A stretch of DNA of 13,285 nt from JBLHLB01 sp047618505 (lineage in GTDB: Bacteria; Planctomycetota; UBA1135; GCA-002686595): the NCBI GenBank assembly GCA_047618505.1, contig JBLHLB010000079.1, positions 1-13,285 of the forward strand. Reading direction: 5' to 3'. Shown here in pieces: positions 7,221-13,082 of the stretch. The first letter of the stretch is position 1. Each line of letters opens with the position of its first letter. The notes under the pieces are model-generated. The model had not been told where the DNA came from and made no database searches. It worked only from the letters and a program-made list of their open reading frames with translations. Position numbers and translations under genes: made by a program.

Positions 7221-8311
7221 GGCCTGGTCCGCCCCTAGAGCCTGGGGACCGAGTTCTCGTGCGTCTGCCATCCTGGCTCGGCGATTTAGTGGCTTGCGAG
7301 CCCGCCCTGCGAGCCCTTGCGCATCGACTCGGATGCGCTGAGGGCAGTGGGCTTTCCCTCGTTGCGCCGCGCCAGCTCCTACCCATTCTCGATGGGATTC
7401 TCCCCGGGGCCCGGCGCATTCCCCAGGAAGGTCGCTCCGCCGAGTGCGCCGCGGACTGGCGCGGACACGACGTGGCGATCCTCTTCACGAATTCATTTCG
7501 AAGCGCCTGGACTGCATGGCGTGCAGGGATTCCACGGCGAGTTGGGTGGGCGCGCGATGGCCGTCGCTTCCTCCTGACTGACTCCATCACGCCAGCACTG
7601 GAACGCGGTGGTCTACCCCTAGGACTGGGGCTCAAGGGCACCGGTCGGCGGGTTCTACCGCGTCCCTTCGGCGCCACTTGCATCGAGCTTGCGAACCTAG
7701 TCGGTGCCGAAGTCCGCGATCGCTGGCCGCGGGTCACAGCCGGTGAATGGCCTGACTCCCTGGCAAGCTGGGAGCATCGCGACGGAGAGTTCCTCTTGGT
7801 CAACGCCGGCTGTCGACCGGGGAGTACCAAGGGCATTCCGCCAGAGCTTCTCGGTCAGGCCCTGCGCGGCGTTGCGGCCCTGGAGATTCCGATTCTGATC
7901 GTCGGTGGTCCCGGGGAAGAAGCAGCGGTGAACGCTGTGCTAGAAGCGGCTGGACCCCTCGACGTCCCCCTGCACGCAGCCCTGCCTGAGGCGCCGAGCC
8001 TGCCGGAGCTTTCGGCCCTCTGTGCGCGGGCCCGCGTGGCTTGGACGGCCGATGCCGGTCCCCTGCATATTCTGCGGGCCAACCGCACGCCGCGGGTTGT
8101 GCTCCAGGGCTCCACTGATCCGCGCCACACCGCCGAGAACCTGCAGGGGGAAATCCGCCTGCGCACCCAGGTGGATTGCGGTCCGTGCCACCGGGAAGTC
8201 TGCTCGCAGCCGGAGCCCCAGAGGATGCGCTGCATGGGGGAGATCGATCCGGCGCGACTGGTGGAATCCACCCGGACACTGCTCGCTGTGGAGAGGTTCG
8301 ACTGTCGCTAA
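7214..8311 (+). CDS. Second glycosyltransferase family 9 (heptosyltransferase-like) protein
   Basis: About 365 residues, GT-B fold, paralogous to the gene before it and expected to add another core heptose or related sugar from an ADP-activated donor. Visible motifs are VLVRLPSWLGDLVACEPALR at residues 14-33 (Asp24 of the WxGD motif), ILFTNSFRSAWTAWRAGIP (89-107), LVNAGCRPGSTKGIP with Lys206 in the donor pocket, and TADAGPLHILRA with Asp280 and His285. This copy therefore keeps the GT9 His that the preceding gene lacks. A Cys-rich C-terminal segment (CGPCHREVC and RMRCM) parallels the WaaF end. The GTG start at 7214 overlaps the upstream stop by 7 bases and sits behind AGGGGTGGGGG, a plausible ribosome site. 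It is the last gene of this + strand run. The donor and acceptor specificity is not readable from sequence. Confidence 0.82.
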   Translation: MLRPGPPLEPGDRVLVRLPSWLGDLVACEPALRALAHRLGCAEGSGLSLVAPRQLLPILDGILPGARRIPQEGRSAECAADWRGHDVAILFTNSFRSAWTAWRAGIPRRVGWARDGRRFLLTDSITPALERGGLPLGLGLKGTGRRVLPRPFGATCIELANLVGAEVRDRWPRVTAGEWPDSLASWEHRDGEFLLVNAGCRPGSTKGIPPELLGQALRGVAALEIPILIVGGPGEEAAVNAVLEAAGPLDVPLHAALPEAPSLPELSALCARARVAWTADAGPLHILRANRTPRVVLQGSTDPRHTAENLQGEIRLRTQVDCGPCHREVCSQPEPQRMRCMGEIDPARLVESTRTLLAVERFDCR

Positions 8312-8339
8312 CCAGATCGGATGCCCTAGTTGCCTGACC

Positions 8340-10217
8340 TTAGTTGACTGGCAACGTCCAGTTGCCACCGCGCTCCGACGCTATGGTGCAGTTGTCGGGG
8401 CGTACCGAGAGTCCCCCGAAGGACCCCGTGTAGGTGAGGCTGGCGGCGTCGTAGGTGAGATCTCCGTGGGTCACTGCGCTGAGGGAGGTGCGACCCCCAA
8501 AGGTATCCGAAACCACGACGGTGAGTGTGCCGCTGAGTTCGTCGTAGGTGATGCCGGCGTCACTCACAACTTCAGAGAGAAGTCCGGCCGTCTCGTCTAT
8601 CAAATAGATGTCGCCAGGCACTAAGGCGGGTAAGGCCTGGACCGCCCCGCTCGGCCACGTGATCGTTGCACTTACCGTGGAACTGGCCCCCGTCCCAAAG
8701 TGCAGAATCGAATCACTCTGGGAGTGTGCGCTGTCACCTCCGCTCACGCGTCGCATTTGGTTCAGGCCATCGGAACTCAGCCTCACGACGGTGCCCACCG
8801 CGCCTCGGTTGCTGGTTTGACCATAAAGCTTAAATTCGATCCACCCGCTTGTTGTCAGCGTGGTGTTCTCGAAGAGGTGCGAATTCGCCTTATCGTTCTG
8901 ATCAAAGAGGTCCATGTCCCCATCTCCGTCGTAGTCCGCGTAAGAGCCGCCCCTGGACCGGGAGGGAATGAAGTTGGGCACAATCACTTGGGTGAAGGTG
9001 CCGTCGTGCATGTTGCGATAGATCCGGTCCCCAGTGGTGCTCGCGAGGGTTCCCACCCACAGGTCAACCCAACCGTCCCGATCGAAGTCGGCAAAGCCGC
9101 AGGGCCAAGAACTCTCCGATTGAACCCCGGCGTTCGCAGCTTGGTTGGTACCGAATGTCCCATCTGGATTTCCCAGATAGAGCGCGTTTCCCATGGGTCT
9201 GGGGGGAGTGGTCTGGGTGTCTGTAATGTACAGATCCCAGTCCCCGTCGTTGTCTATGTCCCCCGCGTCGATGCCCATGGGGGCATAGGCATCGTGCCCG
9301 AACCCGAGTTCGCCGGTGACCTCATCCGTGAAGGAGAGCCCCAAGTTGTTCCGATAAAACGCGTCCGTCGTGTCGAAGGCCGGGGGCGAATGGGTGAAGG
9401 CCGTGTTGCCCAGATAGAATTCCGGGAACAGGTTGAAGTCCGTGTCCAGCCACAACATGCAGAGAGCGTCGAGCCCGTATCCGTCTGTCCCATATTGCGT
9501 GGTCACATCGGTGAAGGTTCCATCCCCATCGTTGTGTAGTAGCCGGTCATAGTCGTCCTGGGTCCCAAGCGGCAGGGAATAAGGTGTCCAGCTGCCCAGG
9601 TAAAGATCCAGGAATCCGTCGAGGTCATAGTCCGCGAAACCCGCACAGATCGTGCGTAGATCTAGAGGATGAACAACACCATAGCTGGCTCCTACTTCCG
9701 CGAAGGTTCCGTCTCCGTTGTTTAGGTACAGCAGGTTCGGTCCGCCCTCCGGTGGGTTGACCGGCTGGTTAACCACAACTATTTCGGGAGAGTCCACCAT
9801 TACGAAGAGGTCGTAGTCCCCGTCGTTGTCGATGTCCCCATAGATTGCCCCCGCGCTATCCGTTCCAATATCCGGCTTGGGCACAAGGTGGGACACGTCA
9901 CTGAATGTCCCACCTCCTTCATTGCGAAAAAGGTAGTGGGGGAGGTTCTTACCGTTCGTGACAAAGAGGTCCGGGAGCAGGTCGCCGTTGTAGTCAATCC
10001 AGGCGGAGCCGCCCGTGTGTGTATTCCCCTGGGTGTAAGTCCCGTCCATCCCGGCGGAGGCCGTCGCCACCTCGAACTGAATCACCGGCGTCGGATCCTG
10101 GTCGAAAACCGGTCCAACGGAAGTCGTGACCTGACCTTGCCCGAGGCGCGGCATGCAGATCAAGGCAACTAGACCGATCAATACGTCGGCCTGCGGGCAA
10201 GAGTTACGGCTATTCAT
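8340..10217 (-). CDS. Secreted VCBS/FG-GAP repeat protein with ASPIC/UnbV domain (CRTAC1-like)
   Basis: About 625 residues, probably exported. The N-terminus has an Arg followed by the hydrophobic core VLIGLVALICM (12-22) and a likely signal cleavage near residue 29. At least six FG-GAP/VCBS calcium-loop blades follow: DYNGDLLPD (75-83), DIDNDGDYD (128-136), DYDLDGFLD (196-204), DIDNDGDWD (320-328), DFDRDGWVD (377-385) and DYDGDGDMD (428-436). A degenerate one is at DTDFNLFPE (258-266). This predicts a beta-propeller. Residues about 468-540 match ASPIC/UnbV, ending WPSGAVQALP. A further 80-residue beta-rich tail of unknown type closes the protein. Start ATG 10217, with AGGAG upstream at rather long spacing; the frame stays open farther upstream, but that part lacks family similarity and overlaps the divergent hydratase gene. 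The ligand is unknown; adhesion or extracellular binding is a guess. Confidence 0.85.
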   Translation of the reverse strand: MNSRNSCPQADVLIGLVALICMPRLGQGQVTTSVGPVFDQDPTPVIQFEVATASAGMDGTYTQGNTHTGGSAWIDYNGDLLPDLFVTNGKNLPHYLFRNEGGGTFSDVSHLVPKPDIGTDSAGAIYGDIDNDGDYDLFVMVDSPEIVVVNQPVNPPEGGPNLLYLNNGDGTFAEVGASYGVVHPLDLRTICAGFADYDLDGFLDLYLGSWTPYSLPLGTQDDYDRLLHNDGDGTFTDVTTQYGTDGYGLDALCMLWLDTDFNLFPEFYLGNTAFTHSPPAFDTTDAFYRNNLGLSFTDEVTGELGFGHDAYAPMGIDAGDIDNDGDWDLYITDTQTTPPRPMGNALYLGNPDGTFGTNQAANAGVQSESSWPCGFADFDRDGWVDLWVGTLASTTGDRIYRNMHDGTFTQVIVPNFIPSRSRGGSYADYDGDGDMDLFDQNDKANSHLFENTTLTTSGWIEFKLYGQTSNRGAVGTVVRLSSDGLNQMRRVSGGDSAHSQSDSILHFGTGASSTVSATITWPSGAVQALPALVPGDIYLIDETAGLLSEVVSDAGITYDELSGTLTVVVSDTFGGRTSLSAVTHGDLTYDAASLTYTGSFGGLSVRPDNCTIASERGGNWTLPVN

Positions 10218-10422
10218 GGGTGGCAAGGCTCCTGAATTTTTGCTGTCTCGCGGTGAGTGCTTGTCTCCCCAGTGTAGAGCCTGATGATCTGCGTGAGGCT
10301 GCCGAAAGGCCGATTCGCTGCGCCCAAGCCCGATAGAGCGGATCCAAGCCTGGTCGTGACCTGGCGACTCGGTATTCTCATCCGCTCCTGGAGCCAAGGC
10401 TCCCAACGACGAATCCATCCCC
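10218..10422. other. Divergent intergenic region with a 14-bp inverted repeat
   Basis: About 205 bases separating the FG-GAP gene (-) and the hydratase gene (+), so it should carry both promoters. A perfect dyad GGAGCC-AA-GGCTCC at 10390-10403 ends 19 bases before the hydratase ATG. Its 2-base spacer argues for a DNA-binding site more than an RNA hairpin. No clear sigma-70 box pair was recognised. Confidence 0.35.
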
Positions 10423-11244
10423 ATGTCCAAGCTAAGTGAACAGTTCCCCGCCGACGTCCCCGATTGCCCCGAACTGGTCACGGTCCAGCGCGAGGGCGAC
10501 TTGGTTTGGTTGACGATCGACCGCCCCCAGGTGATGAACTGCCTGTCCTTCCCGACCCTGCGGCGTTTTCGGACAGTTATGGGGGAGCTGCGGGAGGACT
10601 TGGCGATTCGCTGCATACTGATCACAGGCAGCGGCGAGAAGGCCTTCTGTGCCGGCGCGGATTTGAAGGAGCGTAAGACCATGCCCGAGGAGCGCGTGCC
10701 GGACTTCGTTCGCAACATCCGCGGGTTGATGGACGATGTCGAGTCCATGCCTCAACCGACCGTGGCGGTGATTAATGGCTTTGCCTTCGGCGGCGGCACG
10801 GAGCTGGCCCTGGCCTGCGATCTGCGCGTCGCTGCCCAGCATGCGCAGATGGGCCTGACCGAGGTTGCACTTGCGATCATCCCCGGCGCCGGTGGGACCC
10901 AACGCTTGCCACGCCTGATCGGCAAGTCGCGCGCCAAGGACTTGATTCTGACGGCGCGTCGCGTGACGGCGGCGGAGGGAGAGCACATCGGGCTCATGAA
11001 CCGCGTAGCACCCGAGGGCAAGCTGCGGGAAACCGCACTTGAGCTTGGCCGCGCCATCGCCGCCAACGGGCCTATCGCTGTGCGCGCCGCGAAGGACGCG
11101 ATTGACACCGGGCTGGAGTTGCCCCAAGCCGAAGGGTTGGAACATGAAGCGCGCTGCTATCAACGCGTTCTTGGGACCCAGGACCGCCTTGAGGCCCTGG
11201 CTGCCTTCGCAGAGAAACGCAAACCCTCCTTCGAGGGACGCTGA
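10423..11244 (+). CDS. Enoyl-CoA hydratase/isomerase family protein, methylglutaconyl-CoA hydratase-like
   Basis: Crotonase-fold enzyme of 273 residues, the usual length, that adds water to an enoyl-CoA double bond. Oxyanion-hole segments are FCAGADLKE (75-83) and GFAFGGGTEL (119-128). Both catalytic glutamates are present, Glu127 and Glu147, the latter in LTEVALAIIPGAGGTQRLPR. The C-terminus (ARCYQRVLGTQDRLEALAAFAEKRKPSFEGR region, 243-273) resembles human AUH and bacterial methylglutaconyl-CoA hydratase more than short-chain fatty acid hydratases, so leucine catabolism is a reasonable guess. Start ATG 10423 has no strong Shine-Dalgarno; an inverted repeat lies just upstream. No other leucine or beta-oxidation genes are in the window, so the substrate rests on similarity alone. 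It converges on the selenoprotein gene with a 15-base gap. Confidence 0.88.
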   Translation: MSKLSEQFPADVPDCPELVTVQREGDLVWLTIDRPQVMNCLSFPTLRRFRTVMGELREDLAIRCILITGSGEKAFCAGADLKERKTMPEERVPDFVRNIRGLMDDVESMPQPTVAVINGFAFGGGTELALACDLRVAAQHAQMGLTEVALAIIPGAGGTQRLPRLIGKSRAKDLILTARRVTAAEGEHIGLMNRVAPEGKLRETALELGRAIAANGPIAVRAAKDAIDTGLELPQAEGLEHEARCYQRVLGTQDRLEALAAFAEKRKPSFEGR

Positions 11245-11259
11245 GGAGGTCTCTGGAGT

Positions 11260-11802
11260 TCACTCGAGACTGACGCCCAGGCCATCCGCGATGCGGTTGG
11301 CGTAGGCGTAGTAAGCGACAACTTCACAGAGCCCAAGGATGTCGGCGTCTTCGAAGCCTACGCTCCGAAGGGTCTCCACGTCAGAGCGCTGCATATGCGC
11401 GGGCTCGATCGTGAGCTTGAGGGCATAGCGCAACATCGCTAGCCGGCGCGGATCGAGTCCCGCGCTTTCGAAATCGACTTCAATTGCCGATGCCTGCTCA
11501 TCGTTCTTCAACAAGCGACGCAGACCGCGCCCGTGATGGACCTGTCAGTAGTGACAGCCGTTCGCCTTGCTGACAACAACGGCGACCATCTCGCGTTCCA
11601 CCTTGCGTAGCCCGCGGGTTCCGGCCATGGCGGCGCGGTAAACTGCCACGTGGGCGCTGAGGCCCGCCGGATGAAGCGAGTGAACCTTGAGCACGTGGTC
11701 CACCTTACCAGTCTCCGGGGCAAGGATTTGCCCATAGAGCTGCGCGAGCTCACCGCCGGCGTCCGCCTCACCTACCGTTTCAATCCAAGCTGCGTCTTCC
11801 AT
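11260..11802 (-). CDS. AhpD/carboxymuconolactone decarboxylase-family selenoprotein with CxxU active site (TGA at 11545-11547 read as Sec)
   Basis: Read through one in-frame TGA, this gives 180 residues, typical of the peroxidase-related CMD/AhpD family. AhpD of Mycobacterium tuberculosis uses Glu118, Cys130, Cys133 and His137. The same spacing occurs here as Glu71, Cys83, TGA86 and His90, in EMVAVVVSKANGCHY-U-QVHHG. The TGA thus sits exactly at the resolving/peroxidatic second Cys. Downstream family features (LDPRRLAMLRYALKLT, VETLRSVGFEDADI, EVVAYYAYANRIADGLG) continue in the same frame. A hairpin resembling a bacterial SECIS follows the TGA. The start is ATG 11802, since an in-frame stop lies just upstream at 11812-11814; the true stop is a second TGA at 11260-11262. 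Probable role is thiol/selenol peroxidase or disulfide chemistry. Alternatives are a nonsense-mutated pseudogene or a sequencing error. No Sec machinery genes are in view. Confidence 0.8.
11517..11547 (-). promoter_or_regulatory. Candidate bacterial SECIS element following the in-frame UGA
   Basis: On the mRNA, counting from the base after UGA, nucleotides 14-18 (GGCGC) pair with 24-28 (GCGUC; one G-U pair), closing a GGUCU loop at 19-23. The E. coli fdhF SECIS, as I recall it, has GGUCU at the same 19-23 position, with GGU CUG as codons +7 and +8 in both. SelB recognises the apical GG and loop. Core hairpin is 11517-11531; the Sec codon is 11545-11547. The lower stem is weak, and the fdhF bulged U before the upper stem is not evident. 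Confidence 0.7.
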
Positions 11803-11874
11803 CCCCGGATGTTACCGGCCCGGGCCGAACAACTGCGCAGCGGGTCACCTCAGAATCTTGTGCACCACGTTGGG

Positions 11875-11909
11875 GGGGGGAGTGGGACTTGCTTGACCCG
11901 GCTCCCCCC
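11875..11909 (-). terminator. GC-rich hairpin between the FKBP gene and the selenoprotein gene
   Basis: A perfect 8-bp stem: GGGGGGAG at 11875-11882 pairs with CTCCCCCC at 11902-11909, with a 19-base loop. It begins 12 bases after the FKBP stop, where a terminator would be expected, but no U-tract follows on the minus strand. It may be an attenuating or RNA 3'-end-protecting hairpin, or partly a by-product of the nine-G run at 11872-11880. Confidence 0.4.
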
Positions 11910-11921
11910 GCGTTGGAATCA

Positions 11922-12632
11922 CTAGTCTTCGAAGGAGATCAATTCGATATCGAAGATCAACAGGGCCTTGGGCGGAATCGTGGCCCCTTGGCCGCGCTCG
12001 CCGTATCCCAAGTCGTAGGGGATGACGAGCTTACGCTTGCCACCGGCCTTCATGGAGGCGACGCCCTCGGTCCAGCCGGCGATGACGCGATCGAGGGGGA
12101 AGGTGATGGGTTGGCCGCTATCGAGGGAGCTATCGAACTTCGTCCCGTCGTTGAGCCATCCCGTGTAGTGCACCGTCACCTTAGAGGACTTGCCAGCCGG
12201 TGTTTCGCCGCTTCCTTCGACCATGTCATAGAACATCAAACCAGACTCGGTGGTCTGGGGTTCTCCGTCGACTCTCTGGCCCGGGAAGCGCGCCGAGCGC
12301 GTGGTCGAAATCGCCGTCCCCGTATTGGCATCGATCTTGATCGTTTGGATCATCATGGAGCCATAGAGCTTGACCCTGTATACGGGCCGTCCTTCTGATT
12401 CGAAGCTGACCGAGTAGGCCTTGCTCTTGCCGCGCTCCTCGGCGATCGCGATGGCTTCGACCATGCTGATCTTGAGTTCTTCGATGGTTGCGCGTGCCAT
12501 GGCAGGGTCCGGGGGCACGATCTCGTAGACCGACTTCTCTTCCTCCTGGGGAGCGATAAGGACCGGGGCAACCGCGTAGGCGGAAAGGGCGAGGATGGGT
12601 GTGAGGGACAGAAGGAGGTAGCGAAGTCGCAT
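11922..12632 (-). CDS. Exported PepSY-FKBP fusion peptidyl-prolyl cis-trans isomerase
   Basis: About 236 residues. A signal peptide or N-terminal anchor (MRLRYLLLSLTPILALSAYAVA) is followed by an acidic linker. Residues about 46-110 look like a PepSY domain (SMVEAIAIAEERGKSKAYSV, then YRVKLYGSMMIQTIKIDANTGTAIS). Residues about 128-236 are a complete FKBP domain. FKBP binding-pocket residues are visible: Tyr156 in VHYTG, Phe166-Asp167 in KFDSS, Val183-Ile184 and Trp187 in VIAGWTEG, Tyr210 in DLGYGERG, and Phe227. It should catalyse prolyl isomerisation outside the cytoplasm; the PepSY part may bind or restrain a partner protein. Start ATG 12632 has a strong GGAGGU eight bases upstream, itself within a hairpin. 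The gene reads toward the selenoprotein gene with a 119-base gap. Assignment of FKBP is firm; PepSY is moderately sure. Confidence 0.88.
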   Translation of the reverse strand: MRLRYLLLSLTPILALSAYAVAPVLIAPQEEEKSVYEIVPPDPAMARATIEELKISMVEAIAIAEERGKSKAYSVSFESEGRPVYRVKLYGSMMIQTIKIDANTGTAISTTRSARFPGQRVDGEPQTTESGLMFYDMVEGSGETPAGKSSKVTVHYTGWLNDGTKFDSSLDSGQPITFPLDRVIAGWTEGVASMKAGGKRKLVIPYDLGYGERGQGATIPPKALLIFDIELISFED

Positions 12633-12640
12633 AAGAAGGA

Positions 12641-12655
12641 ACCTCCGGTGGAGGT
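12641..12655 (-). promoter_or_regulatory. Hairpin sequestering the FKBP-gene Shine-Dalgarno
   Basis: The mRNA reads ACCUCC-ACC-GGAGGU and then 8 bases to AUG. The 3' arm is the full Shine-Dalgarno (12641-12646) and the 5' arm (12650-12655) is its exact complement, giving a 6-bp stem with a 3-base loop. If formed, it would hide the ribosome site, which suggests translational control; function is inferred only. Confidence 0.45.
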
Positions 12656-12749
12656 CTAAGCTTGGGTGCTGCCGCGGCGAAATCAGCCCGCCGGCGGCTT
12701 GGAGGGAGAGGTCCAGAGTCTACGGACGGGGGAGGCCCTGTGTGAGTAG

Positions 12750-12771
12750 GCGCTGGGGGAGTTTGTCCGGA
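12750..12771 (+). repeat. 22-bp direct repeat, copy 1 (copy 2 at 12934-12955)
   Basis: Both copies begin GCGCTGGG and end CCGGA; 19 of 22 bases match and all three differences are transitions. The copies are 184 bases apart in the same orientation within one intergenic region. They could be duplicated regulator sites or remnants of a small duplication. Confidence 0.6.
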
Positions 12772-12828
12772 GGAAACCAGAGCAGCCCCAGTTGGGGTCC
12801 AGTCTGGGCATTCCCCCCCCCCTCCGGA
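12766..12828. repeat. Nested inverted repeats with C10 run
   Basis: Outer perfect 8-bp arms TCCGGAGG (12766-12773) and CCTCCGGA (12821-12828) enclose an inner CCCC-AGTT-GGGG (12786-12797). The C10 tract (12813-12822) runs into the right arm. It could be a structured RNA or operator; nothing decides which. Confidence 0.45.
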
Positions 12829-12831
12829 TAC

Positions 12832-12892
12832 GGCTTCTGTCGACGCATGCGTCTCGCGGCTCAAGGCCTCCGGCCCCCCGGCCGACAGAGCC
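12832..12892. repeat. Long inverted repeat enclosing two smaller dyads
   Basis: GGCTTCTGTCG (12832-12842) pairs with CGACAGAGCC (12883-12892) with a single bulged T. Inside are the perfect palindrome GACGCATGCGTC (12842-12853) and CGGCC-CCCC-GGCCG (12871-12884). The arrangement could fold as a branched RNA upstream of the GGDEF-like gene. Confidence 0.45.
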
Positions 12893-12933
12893 TAGGGTTC
12901 TTCCAGGGAATCAATTTCCACAGGTCCGAGCAC

Positions 12934-12955
12934 GCGCTGGGAGAGCTTGCCCGGA
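12934..12955 (+). repeat. 22-bp direct repeat, copy 2
   Basis: Second copy of the element at 12750-12771, differing by three transitions. A perfect hairpin CCAGGA-GGT-TCCTGG (12959-12973) begins three bases after it. Confidence 0.6.
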
Positions 12956-13082
12956 ACTCCAGGAGGTTCCTGGCAACAGACTTAGCGTCCATTCCCCAGC
13001 CCGCTCCCCCCAGACCGTATCCTCCGCGACCTAGCGTTATGATTCGGGCCACCTCAACGGTCCCCTCAGGCGCCGATTCTCC

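Larger units (their letters stand above)
12656..13082. other. Hairpin-rich intergenic region without recognisable gene
   Basis: No convincing coding sequence, tRNA or rRNA is seen. It lies upstream of both the FKBP gene (-) and the GGDEF-like gene (+), so promoters for both should be here. It contains an imperfect 22-bp direct repeat, a C10 run (12813-12822), and several inverted repeats at 12766-12828, 12832-12892 and 12959-12973. A TATGAT at 13039-13044 resembles a -10 box, but no -35 box is found at usual spacing. Confidence 0.5.

Noticed and set aside
8349..8367. TGGCAAC-GTCCA-GTTGCCA hairpin near the convergent 3' ends as a terminator
   Set aside because: Perfect 7-bp stem but within the last codons of the FG-GAP gene and lacking a U-tract on either strand; kept only as a weak possibility.
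10218..10748. N-terminal extension of the FG-GAP frame upstream of 10217 on the minus strand
   Set aside because: It would overlap the divergent enoyl-CoA hydratase gene by over 300 bases, has no family similarity, and would bury a good signal peptide that begins at 10217.
11225..11249. CCTCCT/AGGAGG pairing between the convergent hydratase and selenoprotein genes
   Set aside because: Six-base stem with a 13-base loop and no U-run; not enough to call a terminator.
11508..11771. Minus-strand open frame overlapping the TGA region in another frame
   Set aside because: It is a shadow of the AhpD-like gene; only the frame read through the TGA shows conserved family residues.
13039..13044. TATGAT as a -10 promoter box for the GGDEF-like gene
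   Set aside because: No recognisable -35 element at 16-18 bases upstream; a single hexamer is not adequate evidence.
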